This document shows positions 51,914-61,048 of a stretch of 64,000 nt of DNA, piece by piece; positions within the stretch are counted from its first letter, which is position 1, and each line of letters begins with the position of its first letter. Source of the DNA: Rhodopseudomonas sp. BR0M22 (lineage in GTDB: Bacteria; Pseudomonadota; Alphaproteobacteria; Rhizobiales; Xanthobacteraceae); contig NZ_QUMK01000017.1 in assembly GCF_010907035.1 (NCBI RefSeq), positions 1 through 64,000 on the forward strand, written 5' to 3'. The notes under the pieces are model-generated. The model was not told the DNA's origin and did no database searches. It saw nothing but the letters and a program-made list of their open reading frames with translations. The translations under genes and the position numbers were made by a program.

Positions 51914-53200
51914 TTAGTGCTGATAGGCCGACAAGATCCGGGTCGCCTCGGCTTGCGCCTGATCCATCGCGTCCTTGGCCGGCTTGGCGCCGGTCAGGAC
52001 GGCCTGCAATCCGTCGTTGAGCGCCTTGGTGACGCGCTGATTGTCGTGGGTCGACAGCTCCGCGACCGCGTCCTTGAGCTGGTCGCGGGCCACCGCTGCG
52101 GCCGGGAAATCGGCGACGTACTTCTTCATCGCCTCGGTCTCCCAGGCGTCGGGCCGGGTGGCGACATAGCCGGTGGCGATGCCCCAATCTGCCGCGCGTT
52201 CCGGAGTCGACAGGAAGCGCGCGAATTCCAGCGCCGCCGCCGTCTTGGCCTTGTCGCCGGTCTTGAAGATGTAGATGTTGCCGCCGCCGGTCGGCGAACC
52301 GCCACGGACCTTCTTCGGCAGCGCCGCCACGCCGAATGCGAATTTGGCGTTCTTGCGCACGTTGGTGAGGTTTCCGGTGGTGGTCCACATCATCGCGGTC
52401 TTGCCTTCGAAGAAGTCCTTCGGCGTGGTCCCCCAATCGATGATGCCCTTCGGCATCACGTCGTATTTGCGGCTGAGATCGGCGAAGAACTGCGCCGATT
52501 CGACGACCTTCGGATCGTTGTAGGCAACCTTGGTGCCTTCGGGATTGGCGAGGATGGCGCCGTTCTGCGTCGTCAGTGCCTGGAACAGCCAGTAAGGAAA
52601 GCCCGAGGATGGAATTTCGAGCCCCCACTGCGTCACCGTGCCGGAGTCGTCGCGCTTGGTCAGGGTCTTGCCCATCGCGACCATCTCGTCCCAGCTCCCA
52701 GGCGCCTTGTCTGGATCCAGCCCGGCTGCCTTGAAGGCATCCTTGTTCCAGTACTGCACGATGGTCGAGCGTTGGAACGGGATTCCCCAGGTGTGGCCGC
52801 CGGTCTGGCTGTTTTCCATGAAGGCCGGATAGAACGCCTTCAGCCACTCGTGGTCGGCTTCGGATTTGGCCAGCGTGTCGATCGGCTCGATCAGGTCGTT
52901 GTCGATCAGCGTGAACATGTCGGTCGACAGCAGGATTGCGATGTCGGGGGCGTTGCCGGCCTTGGCGGCGGTGATCGCCTTGACCACCGAGTCCTGATAG
53001 CTGCCGGTGTAGACCGGCTTCACCGTGATGTCGGGGTGCGCCTTGGTGAATTCGGCTGCGTATCCGTCGATGATCTTGGTAATCGGTCCACCCACCGCAA
53101 CCGGGTAGTAGAACGTGACCTCTGTCGCGGACGCGGCCGAGACGCCGAATGCCGAGATCGCGAGCGACGCTGCGATGGTGAGCCGGGCGATGGTGTTCAT
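51914..53200 (-). CDS. ugpB: ABC transporter substrate-binding protein (UgpB type)
   Basis: A 428-residue periplasmic binding protein of cluster B. A signal peptide (MNTIARLTIAASLAISAFGVSAASA) precedes TEVTFYYPVAVGGPITKIIDGYAAEF, which resembles the UgpB opening WWHAMGGELG in position but with a different sequence. GGGNIYIFKTGDK and a C-terminal AQAEATRILSAYQ follow. The substrate could be glycerol-3-phosphate, a glycerophosphodiester or a sugar. I chose the ATG at 53200 over a TTG at 53206; it overlaps the ugpC stop by 4 bases. Confidence 0.83.
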   Translation of the reverse strand: MNTIARLTIAASLAISAFGVSAASATEVTFYYPVAVGGPITKIIDGYAAEFTKAHPDITVKPVYTGSYQDSVVKAITAAKAGNAPDIAILLSTDMFTLIDNDLIEPIDTLAKSEADHEWLKAFYPAFMENSQTGGHTWGIPFQRSTIVQYWNKDAFKAAGLDPDKAPGSWDEMVAMGKTLTKRDDSGTVTQWGLEIPSSGFPYWLFQALTTQNGAILANPEGTKVAYNDPKVVESAQFFADLSRKYDVMPKGIIDWGTTPKDFFEGKTAMMWTTTGNLTNVRKNAKFAFGVAALPKKVRGGSPTGGGNIYIFKTGDKAKTAAALEFARFLSTPERAADWGIATGYVATRPDAWETEAMKKYVADFPAAAVARDQLKDAVAELSTHDNQRVTKALNDGLQAVLTGAKPAKDAMDQAQAEATRILSAYQH

Positions 53201-54321
53201 GCGCAATTACTCTCCTGATTGGTGGCGGTCCGGAGCTGAAGCGGCCGCGAAACGGTGCCGGTCTGAATCGAAAGGCGGCGCCCGCTCTCGGCGTCGAAGA
53301 CGTGGCCGGCGGCTGCGTCCCAGCCGAGCCCGACACGGGCGCCGACTGGTGGCGCACCGTCGCCGCGGGTGCGGGCCTGCAATGAACGTCGGCCGATCGC
53401 GCAGGTCACCACCGCCTCGGCCCCGAGGTATTCGACCGAGGTGACAGTGGCGTGAAACCGGTTGGGGCCGTTGATGCCGTGGACGCTGACATCCTCGGGG
53501 CGCAGGCCGAGCACACGTCCACGGCCCGGACCTTCGAACACCGCGTGGCCGTCGGCCTCGGCCACCACGGCGCCATGCGGGCCGTCGTCGAGATCCAGCA
53601 GGTTCATCGGTGTGGCGCCGATGAAGCCGGCGGTGAAAAGCGAAGCCGGTTGCTCGTAGAGCTGCGCGGGGGAGCCGTGCTGCTCGATCTGTCCGGACCG
53701 CATCAGAATCACCCGGTCGGCCATGCTCATCGCTTCCGACTGGTCGTGGGTGACGTAAATCATGGTGATGCCGAGCCGCTGCTGCAGCGCGCGGATCTCG
53801 CGGCGTAGTTCGAGCCGGAGCTGGGCATCGAGGTTGGACAGCGGCTCGTCCAACAGGCAGACCGGAGCTTCGGCGATCAGCGCGCGGCCGAGCGCGACGC
53901 GTTGCTGCTGTCCGCCGGACAGTTGCGACGGTTTACGCTTCAGCAGCGGCTCGAGGCCGAGCAGCGACACGATACGCTCGAGCCGTTGGGCGATGTCGCG
54001 CTTCGGCACGCCGCGCACCGACAGGCCGAAGGTGATGTTGTCGGCGACCGTCAGATGTGGAAACAGCGCGTAGGATTGAAACACCATTCCGACGCCGCGG
54101 GCCGCGCCCGTCAGCCCGCGCACGTCCCGGCCTTCGATCGCGACGACGCCAGCGTCGGGGTCTTCCAGGCCGGCAATCATCCGGAGCAACGTGGACTTGC
54201 CGCAGCCGGACGGGCCGAGCAGCACCAGAAGATGGCCGCGCTCGACCGAGAACGAGACGTCATCGACCGCCCGCATCGTGCCGAACGACTTGCTGACCGA
54301 CCGAACGTCGACGCTGTGCAT
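53197..54321 (-). CDS. ugpC: ABC transporter ATPase (UgpC/MalK type)
   Basis: A 374-residue ATPase with Walker A GPSGCGKST at residues 36-44, signature [15 protein letters not shown], Walker B VCLLDEPLSNLDA and H-loop YVTHDQSEAM. The C-terminal 120 residues are a TOBE regulatory domain (RVLGLRPEDVSV), as in MalK and UgpC. It heads the operon, which is unusual because the ATPase gene is more often last. A weak Pho-like site lies 50 bases upstream. I chose the ATG at 54321; a longer in-frame extension lacks conserved sequence. Confidence 0.87.
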   Translation of the reverse strand: MHSVDVRSVSKSFGTMRAVDDVSFSVERGHLLVLLGPSGCGKSTLLRMIAGLEDPDAGVVAIEGRDVRGLTGAARGVGMVFQSYALFPHLTVADNITFGLSVRGVPKRDIAQRLERIVSLLGLEPLLKRKPSQLSGGQQQRVALGRALIAEAPVCLLDEPLSNLDAQLRLELRREIRALQQRLGITMIYVTHDQSEAMSMADRVILMRSGQIEQHGSPAQLYEQPASLFTAGFIGATPMNLLDLDDGPHGAVVAEADGHAVFEGPGRGRVLGLRPEDVSVHGINGPNRFHATVTSVEYLGAEAVVTCAIGRRSLQARTRGDGAPPVGARVGLGWDAAAGHVFDAESGRRLSIQTGTVSRPLQLRTATNQESNCA

Positions 54322-54371
54322 GATTGCGAACCGGTGCTGGAGGCGTGTCCGGTTCTGCCTAAGAATGTTTT

Positions 54372-54389
54372 GCAAAACTTGTGTGACAC
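54372..54389 (-). promoter_or_regulatory. Weak Pho-box-like site upstream of ugpC
   Basis: On the minus strand: GTGTCAC-ACAA-GTTTTGC. The first half site is close to CTGTCAC of the phnC site; the second is poor. The distance to the ATG (50 bases) equals that of the other candidates. The remaining sequence up to 54717 (about 330 bases) holds no gene I can support. Confidence 0.3.
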
Positions 54390-54717
54390 GGCCGCAAGTG
54401 GTGCCGGGCCGCTTCGGCATTGGGCTCGTTCACCGGTTGCAACTTCCGACAACGGCGCGGGGGCGGGCCGATGTGGTCACCGCCCTTGCGCAAACGCATC
54501 CTTGTGCGCCAGATCGCCCGCACCAGATCGCCTCGCGCCGATCGCACCGATGGCGTCGCTTCCGCAGCGGGAGCGGTGCTTAGCCTGCTACGGTGCGCCG
54601 GTTCCCCGGCACACCGCCAGATCGTGATCTATCGCATCGGCGCGGCTGTGCCGCGCTAGCCTCTTGTTCGTCGGGACCTGCTCTGGCGAGCCGGTTCTCA
54701 GTTTGCCGGAAAGCGCG

Positions 54718-54999
54718 CTAGCCCTTGCCGGCGTACAGACGGCACCAGCCGTTTTCGCTGATCGGGCTTTCGACCGTGACGCATCCGCTCGGGGGGCGAA
54801 ACTGCCGGCAGGTGCCGCAGCGCTTGGCGCCGTTCGGCGATTCCTGATAGCCGGCATCCTTGTGCGTGGCTTTCTTGGTGACCTGAGCGGCCGTAGTGGC
54901 GACACCGGCGCCGAGCAGCGCGGCGACTCCAGCGGCGCTGGCGCCGGCTTTCAGCAGGTTCCGCCGCGACAGCGGCTGGTCGGTGGGCTTGTGCGTCAT
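54718..54999 (-). CDS. pioC: High-potential iron-sulfur protein PioC
   Basis: A 93-residue periplasmic [4Fe-4S] HiPIP. The Tat signal SRRNLLKAGASAAGVAALLG (twin arginine at residues 12-13) exports the folded cluster protein. Ligand cysteines are at 61, 64, 73 and 86 (C-x2-C-x8-C-x12-C), the HiPIP spacing. In R. palustris TIE-1, PioC carries electrons from the PioAB outer-membrane conduit toward the photosynthetic reaction centre. A GGAGG site precedes the ATG. It is third in the pio operon, 70 bases after pioB. Confidence 0.93.
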   Translation of the reverse strand: MTHKPTDQPLSRRNLLKAGASAAGVAALLGAGVATTAAQVTKKATHKDAGYQESPNGAKRCGTCRQFRPPSGCVTVESPISENGWCRLYAGKG

Positions 55000-55069
55000 C
55001 GTTGGTCGTCCTCCCGTTGTTGATTTCGAGTTGCCGTGACCGGCGGCCTCGCAGCGGGCCGCCGGATGT

Positions 55070-57502
55070 TCACCACTTCGCGTTCAGCGAGATCTGGAGA
55101 TACTGCGCTTCGTAGTTCGGATTGGTCGCGCCCATGTCGATCATCCGCGCCAGCGTGGTGTCGACCAGATACAGATACGGCGACATCAGATCCTGCTGCC
55201 AATTGTCGACGCTGTTGCGCTCCCAGATGTAGCGCGCCTTGACGTAGACCTCGCCGGTCCAGCCGAGTTTCGCCACGATCGATGGATCGATAGTGTGCTT
55301 GAGCGAGGCATCGACGCGCTGATAGTTGGTCGAGACCGTCGGGAACGGCCGGTAGACCGTGCCACCGGCATTCGCCAGCATCGCGTAGCCGTTGTAGGGG
55401 GCGTAGTCCCAGTCCTCGTGCGAGAACGAGATCGCGTAGCCGAGCTTGAAGTCGAGCACGCCGGGAATCAGCTCCAACGTGCTCGAGATCAGGATGGTCT
55501 GCACCTTTTCGAGCGTGTTGCTGCCGAACGCATTGATCGGGACGGCGTTGGGCAGACCTGTGGCCGAATTGGTCAGCGTGCCGCTGCCGACCTGGAAGCG
55601 GTCATAGGTCTCGTACAGGTAAGACGCCTGGATCGCGGAGCCGGGAGAGAAGGTGTAGGTGACGTCGATGCCGGCATTCCAGGTGTTGCTCTTCTTCAGA
55701 CCGAAGAACAGCGGATCGTCCGGATAGTCCTCGAACCGCAGGCCGGCGGTCGGCGACACCACGAAGTCGCGGAACACGCTGCCGCTCGGGCCGGAGATGT
55801 CGAGGAAGGCGTTGGCCTTGGTCTGGTTGCGGTTGGCCATGTCGAACTTGCGCATCAGCAAGTTGGTGCCGTTGTTGGCGGTCGCGCTGTAGTAGGTTTC
55901 GCGCGCCATCGCCAGACCATCGTAATTGTCGTAGCGGCGCTCGGAATATTGGCCGCTGGTGCGCAGCGTCGCGATGTCGTGCACCCTGAAGTCGGCGGTG
56001 ACCTTGCCAATGAATTCGTTGGTGACGTTGGCGTCTCGGCGGGTGCGATCCCACTGCTCCCAGCCGAAGCTGCTGCCGAGCGTCACCCATTTGGCCGGCC
56101 GCCATTGGACCTCGCCGCTCGCGTTCTGCTTGGTATAGGACATCGACAGCGACCGGCGCGGGATGCCGGCGGCGATGCCGGTGGCGGACGAATCCTCCAC
56201 CACGTAGTTCGGCATCAGCAGTTCGGGCGTCTGGTTGTCGTTGTCGTAGTAGCGATAGCGCGTAGTGGTGCGGAATTCGGGCGTCCACTGGGTGGTCGCG
56301 ATGGTGTTGTAGAGCGCGGTGTTGACCTCGCCGTTGAGGCTCGAGGCCGGCAGCGCGAAAGTGGTGATGCTGGGATTGGCGGTGAACGGAATGAACGGAT
56401 CGTTTTGCCGCATCGTGGTGTATTGCAGCGTGCTGTTCCAGCGCGTCTTGAAGGGCAGGTCGATGCCGCTGGTGACTGACGTGTTGTAGGCCTGATTGCT
56501 CGGCATCAGGCTGATCCGCGCGGCCGGCGAGAACACCCGCGGGTTGGCCGGTTCGTAGAACGGATTCTGCACCGTGAAGGCGTTGTAGCTGTTGTCGTAA
56601 AGCGAGAATCCGCCGCCGAGCTGGACGTTGTAGCGTCCGCCCCACGGCGTCGCCCCGAAATACTGGCCGCTCAGCTTGCCGATCTGGGTGGTGTCGTCGA
56701 TCGGGCGCGGCGCCTGCATCTGCTGCAGCCCGGTGCCGGCGAGGCCGCCGATCGGGAAGCCCGCGATCTGGGTGCCCTCGCGCTTCTCGTGCGAGTAGAC
56801 GGCCTTGACGTCCCAGTTCGGGTCCGGAGTCCAGCGATAGGCGGCCGAGCCCTTGCGACGGTCGATGCCGACGTCGATGATGTTGGTCTTGCCCGCCAGC
56901 GCGTTGGTGACGGCGGCGCGCTGCGCTGGGCTTGTGGTGGTCGCCGGGGCGACCACCGACAATCCGCTCCCCGGAATGGTGACGGGCGTGGTCAGGTTGG
57001 TGGTGCCGACGCCGTTCCAGATGCTGAGCGCGCTGGTGGTGTAGAGATGCGGGATCTCGTCCCAGCTCAGCGTCAGATAGTGTTCGCCGGCCTTGGAGAA
57101 ATCGAAGACGTAACGCTGATTGTTGTTGCCGATATTGTCGGCGCGCAGCTCGTTCCAATAGGTGCCGTCCTTGGTCTGCAGCGTCACCCGCAGATATTCG
57201 GCGTACAGTCCCGGTGCGACCCGGCCGTATTCTTCGAATTTCGAGCGGTTGTTGCGGTCTCCGCCGCCGAACGGATTGGTCGGGGAGACCCAGGGCGTCG
57301 CCGACTTCGGTGGGCGCTGGGTGAACGATCGCCATCCGGCTTCGAATTCGCCCGAATACGACCAGCCGCCGTGCGCTGCGTCGAAGTCCTCGGCCGAGCG
57401 CGCCGGCTCCTCCTTCGCCGCCGTCTCGGCGGTCGCGCTCATCGGCATTGCGGTCATCACCGAGATCGCAGCGGACGTCAGCAGAAATTGCCTCAACGTC
57501 AT
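55070..57502 (-). CDS. pioB: Outer-membrane beta-barrel PioB (MtrB family)
   Basis: An 810-residue outer-membrane porin that ensheathes the decaheme cytochrome PioA so electrons can cross the outer membrane. A signal peptide (about residues 1-25, TAMPMSATA) is followed by many alternating amphipathic strands rich in Tyr/Trp/Asn, and the final residue is Trp (ISLNAKW), a typical barrel-assembly C-terminus. I find no cysteine anywhere, so the N-terminal CxxC of Shewanella MtrB is absent. It lies 101 bases after pioA. The MtrB/PioB family and operon order make the call firm. Confidence 0.95.
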   Translation of the reverse strand: MTLRQFLLTSAAISVMTAMPMSATAETAAKEEPARSAEDFDAAHGGWSYSGEFEAGWRSFTQRPPKSATPWVSPTNPFGGGDRNNRSKFEEYGRVAPGLYAEYLRVTLQTKDGTYWNELRADNIGNNNQRYVFDFSKAGEHYLTLSWDEIPHLYTTSALSIWNGVGTTNLTTPVTIPGSGLSVVAPATTTSPAQRAAVTNALAGKTNIIDVGIDRRKGSAAYRWTPDPNWDVKAVYSHEKREGTQIAGFPIGGLAGTGLQQMQAPRPIDDTTQIGKLSGQYFGATPWGGRYNVQLGGGFSLYDNSYNAFTVQNPFYEPANPRVFSPAARISLMPSNQAYNTSVTSGIDLPFKTRWNSTLQYTTMRQNDPFIPFTANPSITTFALPASSLNGEVNTALYNTIATTQWTPEFRTTTRYRYYDNDNQTPELLMPNYVVEDSSATGIAAGIPRRSLSMSYTKQNASGEVQWRPAKWVTLGSSFGWEQWDRTRRDANVTNEFIGKVTADFRVHDIATLRTSGQYSERRYDNYDGLAMARETYYSATANNGTNLLMRKFDMANRNQTKANAFLDISGPSGSVFRDFVVSPTAGLRFEDYPDDPLFFGLKKSNTWNAGIDVTYTFSPGSAIQASYLYETYDRFQVGSGTLTNSATGLPNAVPINAFGSNTLEKVQTILISSTLELIPGVLDFKLGYAISFSHEDWDYAPYNGYAMLANAGGTVYRPFPTVSTNYQRVDASLKHTIDPSIVAKLGWTGEVYVKARYIWERNSVDNWQQDLMSPYLYLVDTTLARMIDMGATNPNYEAQYLQISLNAKW

Positions 57503-57603
57503 ATCAAAAGCCCCCTTCGCGACGAGTCGTTTCCATCACCTTCCGCGGCTTGTTGGTGTGGCGAGCGACGGGGGCCGCAGCCGTCGCTGTCCCTGGCACC
57601 GAA

Positions 57604-59250
57604 CTATCGGTGCCAGCGCGATCCCGACGGCGAGTTCGAGCCGTGGATGTTGTTGTGGCAATTCTGGCAGGCGTTCCCGACCGCCCAGCGTGCTGCGGTC
57701 GGCAGTCCCGGCTGGTTGTGCGGGTTGGTGTGGCACTGCTGGCAAAGCCGCTGCCGCGCGACGATCAGCAGCGACTCGTGATTGGAGCCGTGCGGTTCGT
57801 GGCAGTTCAGGCAGTTCTCGCGCACCGGCGGATGTTCGAACAGGAACGGTCCGCGCTTGTCGGCGTGGCAGGTGTAGCAGGTGTCGTTGACGGTCGCTTC
57901 CTTGAGCAGTTTCTCGGTCGCGCTGCCGTGCGGGTTATGGCAATTGACGCACGTAATCTTGGTCTCGCGCAGCGGCATGTGCGAGGTCCGCTGCACCTGT
58001 GCCTTGCGATCCTTGTGGCACTGGAAGCAGGTATCCATCACCTGCACGGTCTTGAGCTGATTGCGCGGCGACACCTTGCGCATCACGGTGTGGCAATTGA
58101 CGCAAGCGAGGCCGCGAGTCTCGTGCTGCGAGCCCTGCCAATAGGTCTGATCGCCCTTCTCGTGGCAGCTCAGACAGACGCTGTTGGCCTCGGCGACATC
58201 GAAACCGCGGCTGTCGGTTGGGCGGAACGAGCGGATCCCGCCCTTCTCGCGGCCGCCGCCACCGTTGACGTGCGCCGAGCCCGGGCCGTGGCAGGTCTCG
58301 CACTCCATCTTGCCTTGCGGCGTGACCTTGCCGGACTTGATGTTGCGGCCCATCACGGTCTGCTGGAATTCGTCGAACAGGCCGGCGTGGCAGGTCTCGC
58401 AAGGCTTGGAGCCGACGAAGTAACGGCCGTCCGGATCGCCCGGCGCCGGCGCCACCATCGGCGCGCGGCCGTCGGCCGCCGCCTTCGGTTCGCGCTTTGC
58501 GACCATCAGCACGGGGCGCGTATCGTCGGTCTTGGCGGCGAGGATCTCGATGAAGCCGAACCGCTGCGGTTGCTCCGCCGCGTCGTCGAAATTCTCCAGC
58601 GCCACCCAGGTGGTCACCATGGCGGCGTCGCGGACCACTTCCGGCATCTGCGCCACGTAGTCCGGCTCGCGTGCAAGTCGTGCCGCCAGCGTGCGGCGGG
58701 TCTCGTGCGAACGCAGAATACGCTTTTCGCTGAGTGTGGTGAGGCGCAGCGAGGCCGCAAACCGCAGGTTCTGCTCGAGCTGCGGGCCGCCGTCGATCTG
58801 GGGAAGCGCCAGCAAGACCCCGGCCGCGCCATGCCCGGCAAACCGCGTGTCGAACCGCGGGCCCGCAGCGGTCGCACCCTGCGGCGAGCCATGCGGTGAA
58901 CCGTGGGGAGAACCATGCGCGGAGGCCCCGTGGCCCGACATGCCGCCATGCCCGCCGCCGTGTCCGTCACCGAGCGCGAGGCCGTGGGACGGCACCGGCG
59001 TGAAGTTCTGGTCGGTCTTGCCGGCGCTCTGCAAGCCGCGCACATAGTCGACCAGCGCATTGACCGACGGATCGACCGCGCCGACTTGGCCGTCATGCGG
59101 TAAGGTGGTGTGTTCGACCATCGCCGGTTCGGCGCCGGCTGGCCAGGTCCCCCAGGCCAGCGCGATCGATACGAACAGCGACGAGATCCAGCTCCGGCGG
59201 CCGCGCCGATTTTGGTCGCGCGCAGCCGCCGCCCCCTGAGAGCCCCCCAT
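57604..59250 (-). CDS. pioA: Decaheme cytochrome c PioA
   Basis: A 548-residue MtrA-related periplasmic/outer-membrane cytochrome for phototrophic Fe(II) oxidation and extracellular electron uptake. A signal-like segment (SSLFVSIALAWGTWPAGA, about residues 22-39) follows a basic N-terminus. Ten CxxCH haem sites occur between about residue 283 and the C-terminus (CETCH twice, CLSCH, CVNCH twice, CFQCH, CYTCH, CLNCH, CQQCH, CQNCH). Residues 40-280 are a PioA-specific extension including Gly/His-rich GHGGGHGG and three HGSP units. A FixK box lies about 214 bases upstream. Confidence 0.96.
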   Translation of the reverse strand: MGGSQGAAAARDQNRRGRRSWISSLFVSIALAWGTWPAGAEPAMVEHTTLPHDGQVGAVDPSVNALVDYVRGLQSAGKTDQNFTPVPSHGLALGDGHGGGHGGMSGHGASAHGSPHGSPHGSPQGATAAGPRFDTRFAGHGAAGVLLALPQIDGGPQLEQNLRFAASLRLTTLSEKRILRSHETRRTLAARLAREPDYVAQMPEVVRDAAMVTTWVALENFDDAAEQPQRFGFIEILAAKTDDTRPVLMVAKREPKAAADGRAPMVAPAPGDPDGRYFVGSKPCETCHAGLFDEFQQTVMGRNIKSGKVTPQGKMECETCHGPGSAHVNGGGGREKGGIRSFRPTDSRGFDVAEANSVCLSCHEKGDQTYWQGSQHETRGLACVNCHTVMRKVSPRNQLKTVQVMDTCFQCHKDRKAQVQRTSHMPLRETKITCVNCHNPHGSATEKLLKEATVNDTCYTCHADKRGPFLFEHPPVRENCLNCHEPHGSNHESLLIVARQRLCQQCHTNPHNQPGLPTAARWAVGNACQNCHNNIHGSNSPSGSRWHR

Positions 59251-60001
59251 TGCGTCCCCCGCAAGTGCTCAAAGCACGATGTTTTTGTCAGCCATCATCG
59301 ATCGCCGTCCGCGTGTCGCGGGCGACGTCGAACCAAGATCGTTTCAGTTTGAAAAAGTCCGTTGGTGCAGGTTCAGCCTGCATCGCGACGCTTGCCGGAT
59401 TGGTCCGGGAAGTAATTAGTGACCATCTGTCATCAAAATTCACATGCCGTACTAAAATACGTATTTGATCGAGATCAATTATTCACATCTGTTAGCATAT
59501 GCAGCGAGCGAGTAAGTCCGCGGTGGTTGAGTAGTTGTCCTGGCGTCGCCTAACTCGTGATTTGAACTAATCAAATTGCACTTCGCGCAATGCGGTGGTG
59601 GTGCGGATCGCGGTGCTCTGGGGTGATTTGTTGTGTGGCGTTCTGTCGCAGGCGTTGAGCGATGCGCCGGTGTGCAGTGGTCTTCATCGATTGGTTGTTA
59701 CGGCAACATGATACTTGTTGGTACGATTAGCCGCGTAGTTGTGCCGAGCGATTGATTGTCATTGTCGAAAAAACGATGATTTCGATGTCATGCAAAGTGC
59801 TCGGCGGTGTCGCGGGGCACTTCTCCGTAGTCAAGCTGCGTAGAGGCAGGAGGCCTGCCGGGCTCCCGTCCAGCAGCCGCATGGTCGTTGGATTCGTCGC
59901 TTGGTAAGTGCTCGCGCGGCTTCGGCGCATCAATCAGACAGGCCGAACTCTCGCGGCCGTCCGGTCAGCAGGATGCGTTGCGCAACCGGACGAGCCAAGG
60001 C
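59251..60001. other. 750-bp intergenic region between pioA and cysA
   Basis: No gene is supported. The part from 59400 to about 59800 is clearly lower in GC than the surroundings. It holds the FixK box (59465-59478), a TTTGA-ACTAA-TCAAA inverted repeat at 59561-59575 and a TTGC...GCAA imperfect palindrome at 59576-59590. The pio promoter must lie here; the leader would be about 180 bases if the FixK site acts at -41.5. The 3' end of cysA adjoins at 60002. Confidence 0.6.
59465..59478. promoter_or_regulatory. FixK/FNR-type operator upstream of pioA
   Basis: TTGATCGAGATCAA is a perfect match to the FixK consensus TTGAT-N4-ATCAA. FixK-dependent, anaerobic expression of the pio operon is established in R. 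palustris TIE-1. The site is centred 221 bases from the pioA ATG. As a palindrome it has no strand, but pioA is the only gene starting nearby. Confidence 0.88.
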
Positions 60002-61048
60002 CTAGCGATCGGCGAAGATGCGGTAGCGCTGAGGCTGCAGACCGATGTGGTCTCCGACCTTGAGCGAGTGATCGCGCGGGGCGTCGATCTCGATCAGGAT
60101 GTCGCCGCCGAGGCCGCCCAGCACGATATCGGCGCGCTGCATCGGGCCGAACGCACGCACCGCCTTCACGGCGCCTTCGAACACGCCGCTGCCGCTCGGA
60201 CCCACCGCGACGTCGTGGCGGCGGACGAACAGCTTCGACGGGCCGGCGGCAGCGTCCTGAGCGATGAGATCGAGGTCGCGGTCGCCGAGCCGAACCCGGC
60301 CGTCACGCACCTCGACCGGCAGCACGATCGACTCCCCGATAAAGCCGTGCACGAAGGCGGATGCCGGACGCTCGTAGACGTCGCCGGGCGAGCCGATCTG
60401 TTCGATTCGGCCCTTGTCCATCACCACGACGCGGTTGGCGACTTCAAGCGCTTCTTCCTGGTCGTGCGTCACGAAAATCGAGGTGACGTGGATCTCCTCG
60501 TGGAGATTGCGCAGCCAGGCGCGCAGCTCCTTGCGGACCTTGGCGTCGAGTGCGCCGAACGGCTCGTCGAGCAGCAGGATGCGCGGCTCGATCGCCAGCG
60601 CGCGGGCCAACGCGATGCGCTGACGCTGACCGCCGGAAAGCTGACTGGGATAACGGTCGGCGAGCCAGCCGAGTTGCACCAGATCCAGCAGATTGCCGAC
60701 CCGCTTCTTGATCTCCGCTTCGCTCTTGCGGATCTTGCGCGGCTGCACCCGCAGGCCGAACGCGACATTCTCGAACACGTTCATGTGCCGGAACAGCGCG
60801 TAGTGCTGAAATACGAAGCCGACATGGCGCTCGGCCGCGCCATGGGCCAGCGCGTCTTCGCCGTCGATCGTCACCACGCCGGAGTCCGGCCATTCGAGGC
60901 CGGCAATGATCCGCAGCAGCGTGGTCTTGCCGGAGCCGGACGGACCGAGCAGCGCCATCAGTTCGCCGGTCTCGACCCGCAGGTCGACATTGTCGAGCGC
61001 ACGGAAGCTGCCGAATTCCTTGACGATGTTGCGGACTTCAATGGTCAT
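60002..61048 (-). CDS. cysA: Sulfate/thiosulfate ABC transporter ATPase CysA
   Basis: A 348-residue ATPase with Walker [10 protein letters not shown] at residues 35-43, signature [15 protein letters not shown], Walker [14 protein letters not shown] and a C-terminal TOBE-like domain. The N-terminus [19 protein letters not shown] and the [20 protein letters not shown] segment are typical of CysA. It overlaps cysW by 11 bases and is the last gene of the operon. Confidence 0.95.
   Translation of the reverse strand: MTIEVRNIVKEFGSFRALDNVDLRVETGELMALLGPSGSGKTTLLRIIAGLEWPDSGVVTIDGEDALAHGAAERHVGFVFQHYALFRHMNVFENVAFGLRVQPRKIRKSEAEIKKRVGNLLDLVQLGWLADRYPSQLSGGQRQRIALARALAIEPRILLLDEPFGALDAKVRKELRAWLRNLHEEIHVTSIFVTHDQEEALEVANRVVVMDKGRIEQIGSPGDVYERPASAFVHGFIGESIVLPVEVRDGRVRLGDRDLDLIAQDAAAGPSKLFVRRHDVAVGPSGSGVFEGAVKAVRAFGPMQRADIVLGGLGGDILIEIDAPRDHSLKVGDHIGLQPQRYRIFADR

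Noticed and set aside
58850-58990. Short tandem repeats in pioA as a CRISPR or mobile repeat
   Set aside because: The units are 12 bases, contiguous and in frame, coding HGSP; there are no spacers.
59561-59575. A second FixK box upstream of pioA
   Set aside because: TTTGA-ACTAA-TCAAA is symmetrical, but its half sites and spacing do not fit TTGAT-N4-ATCAA.
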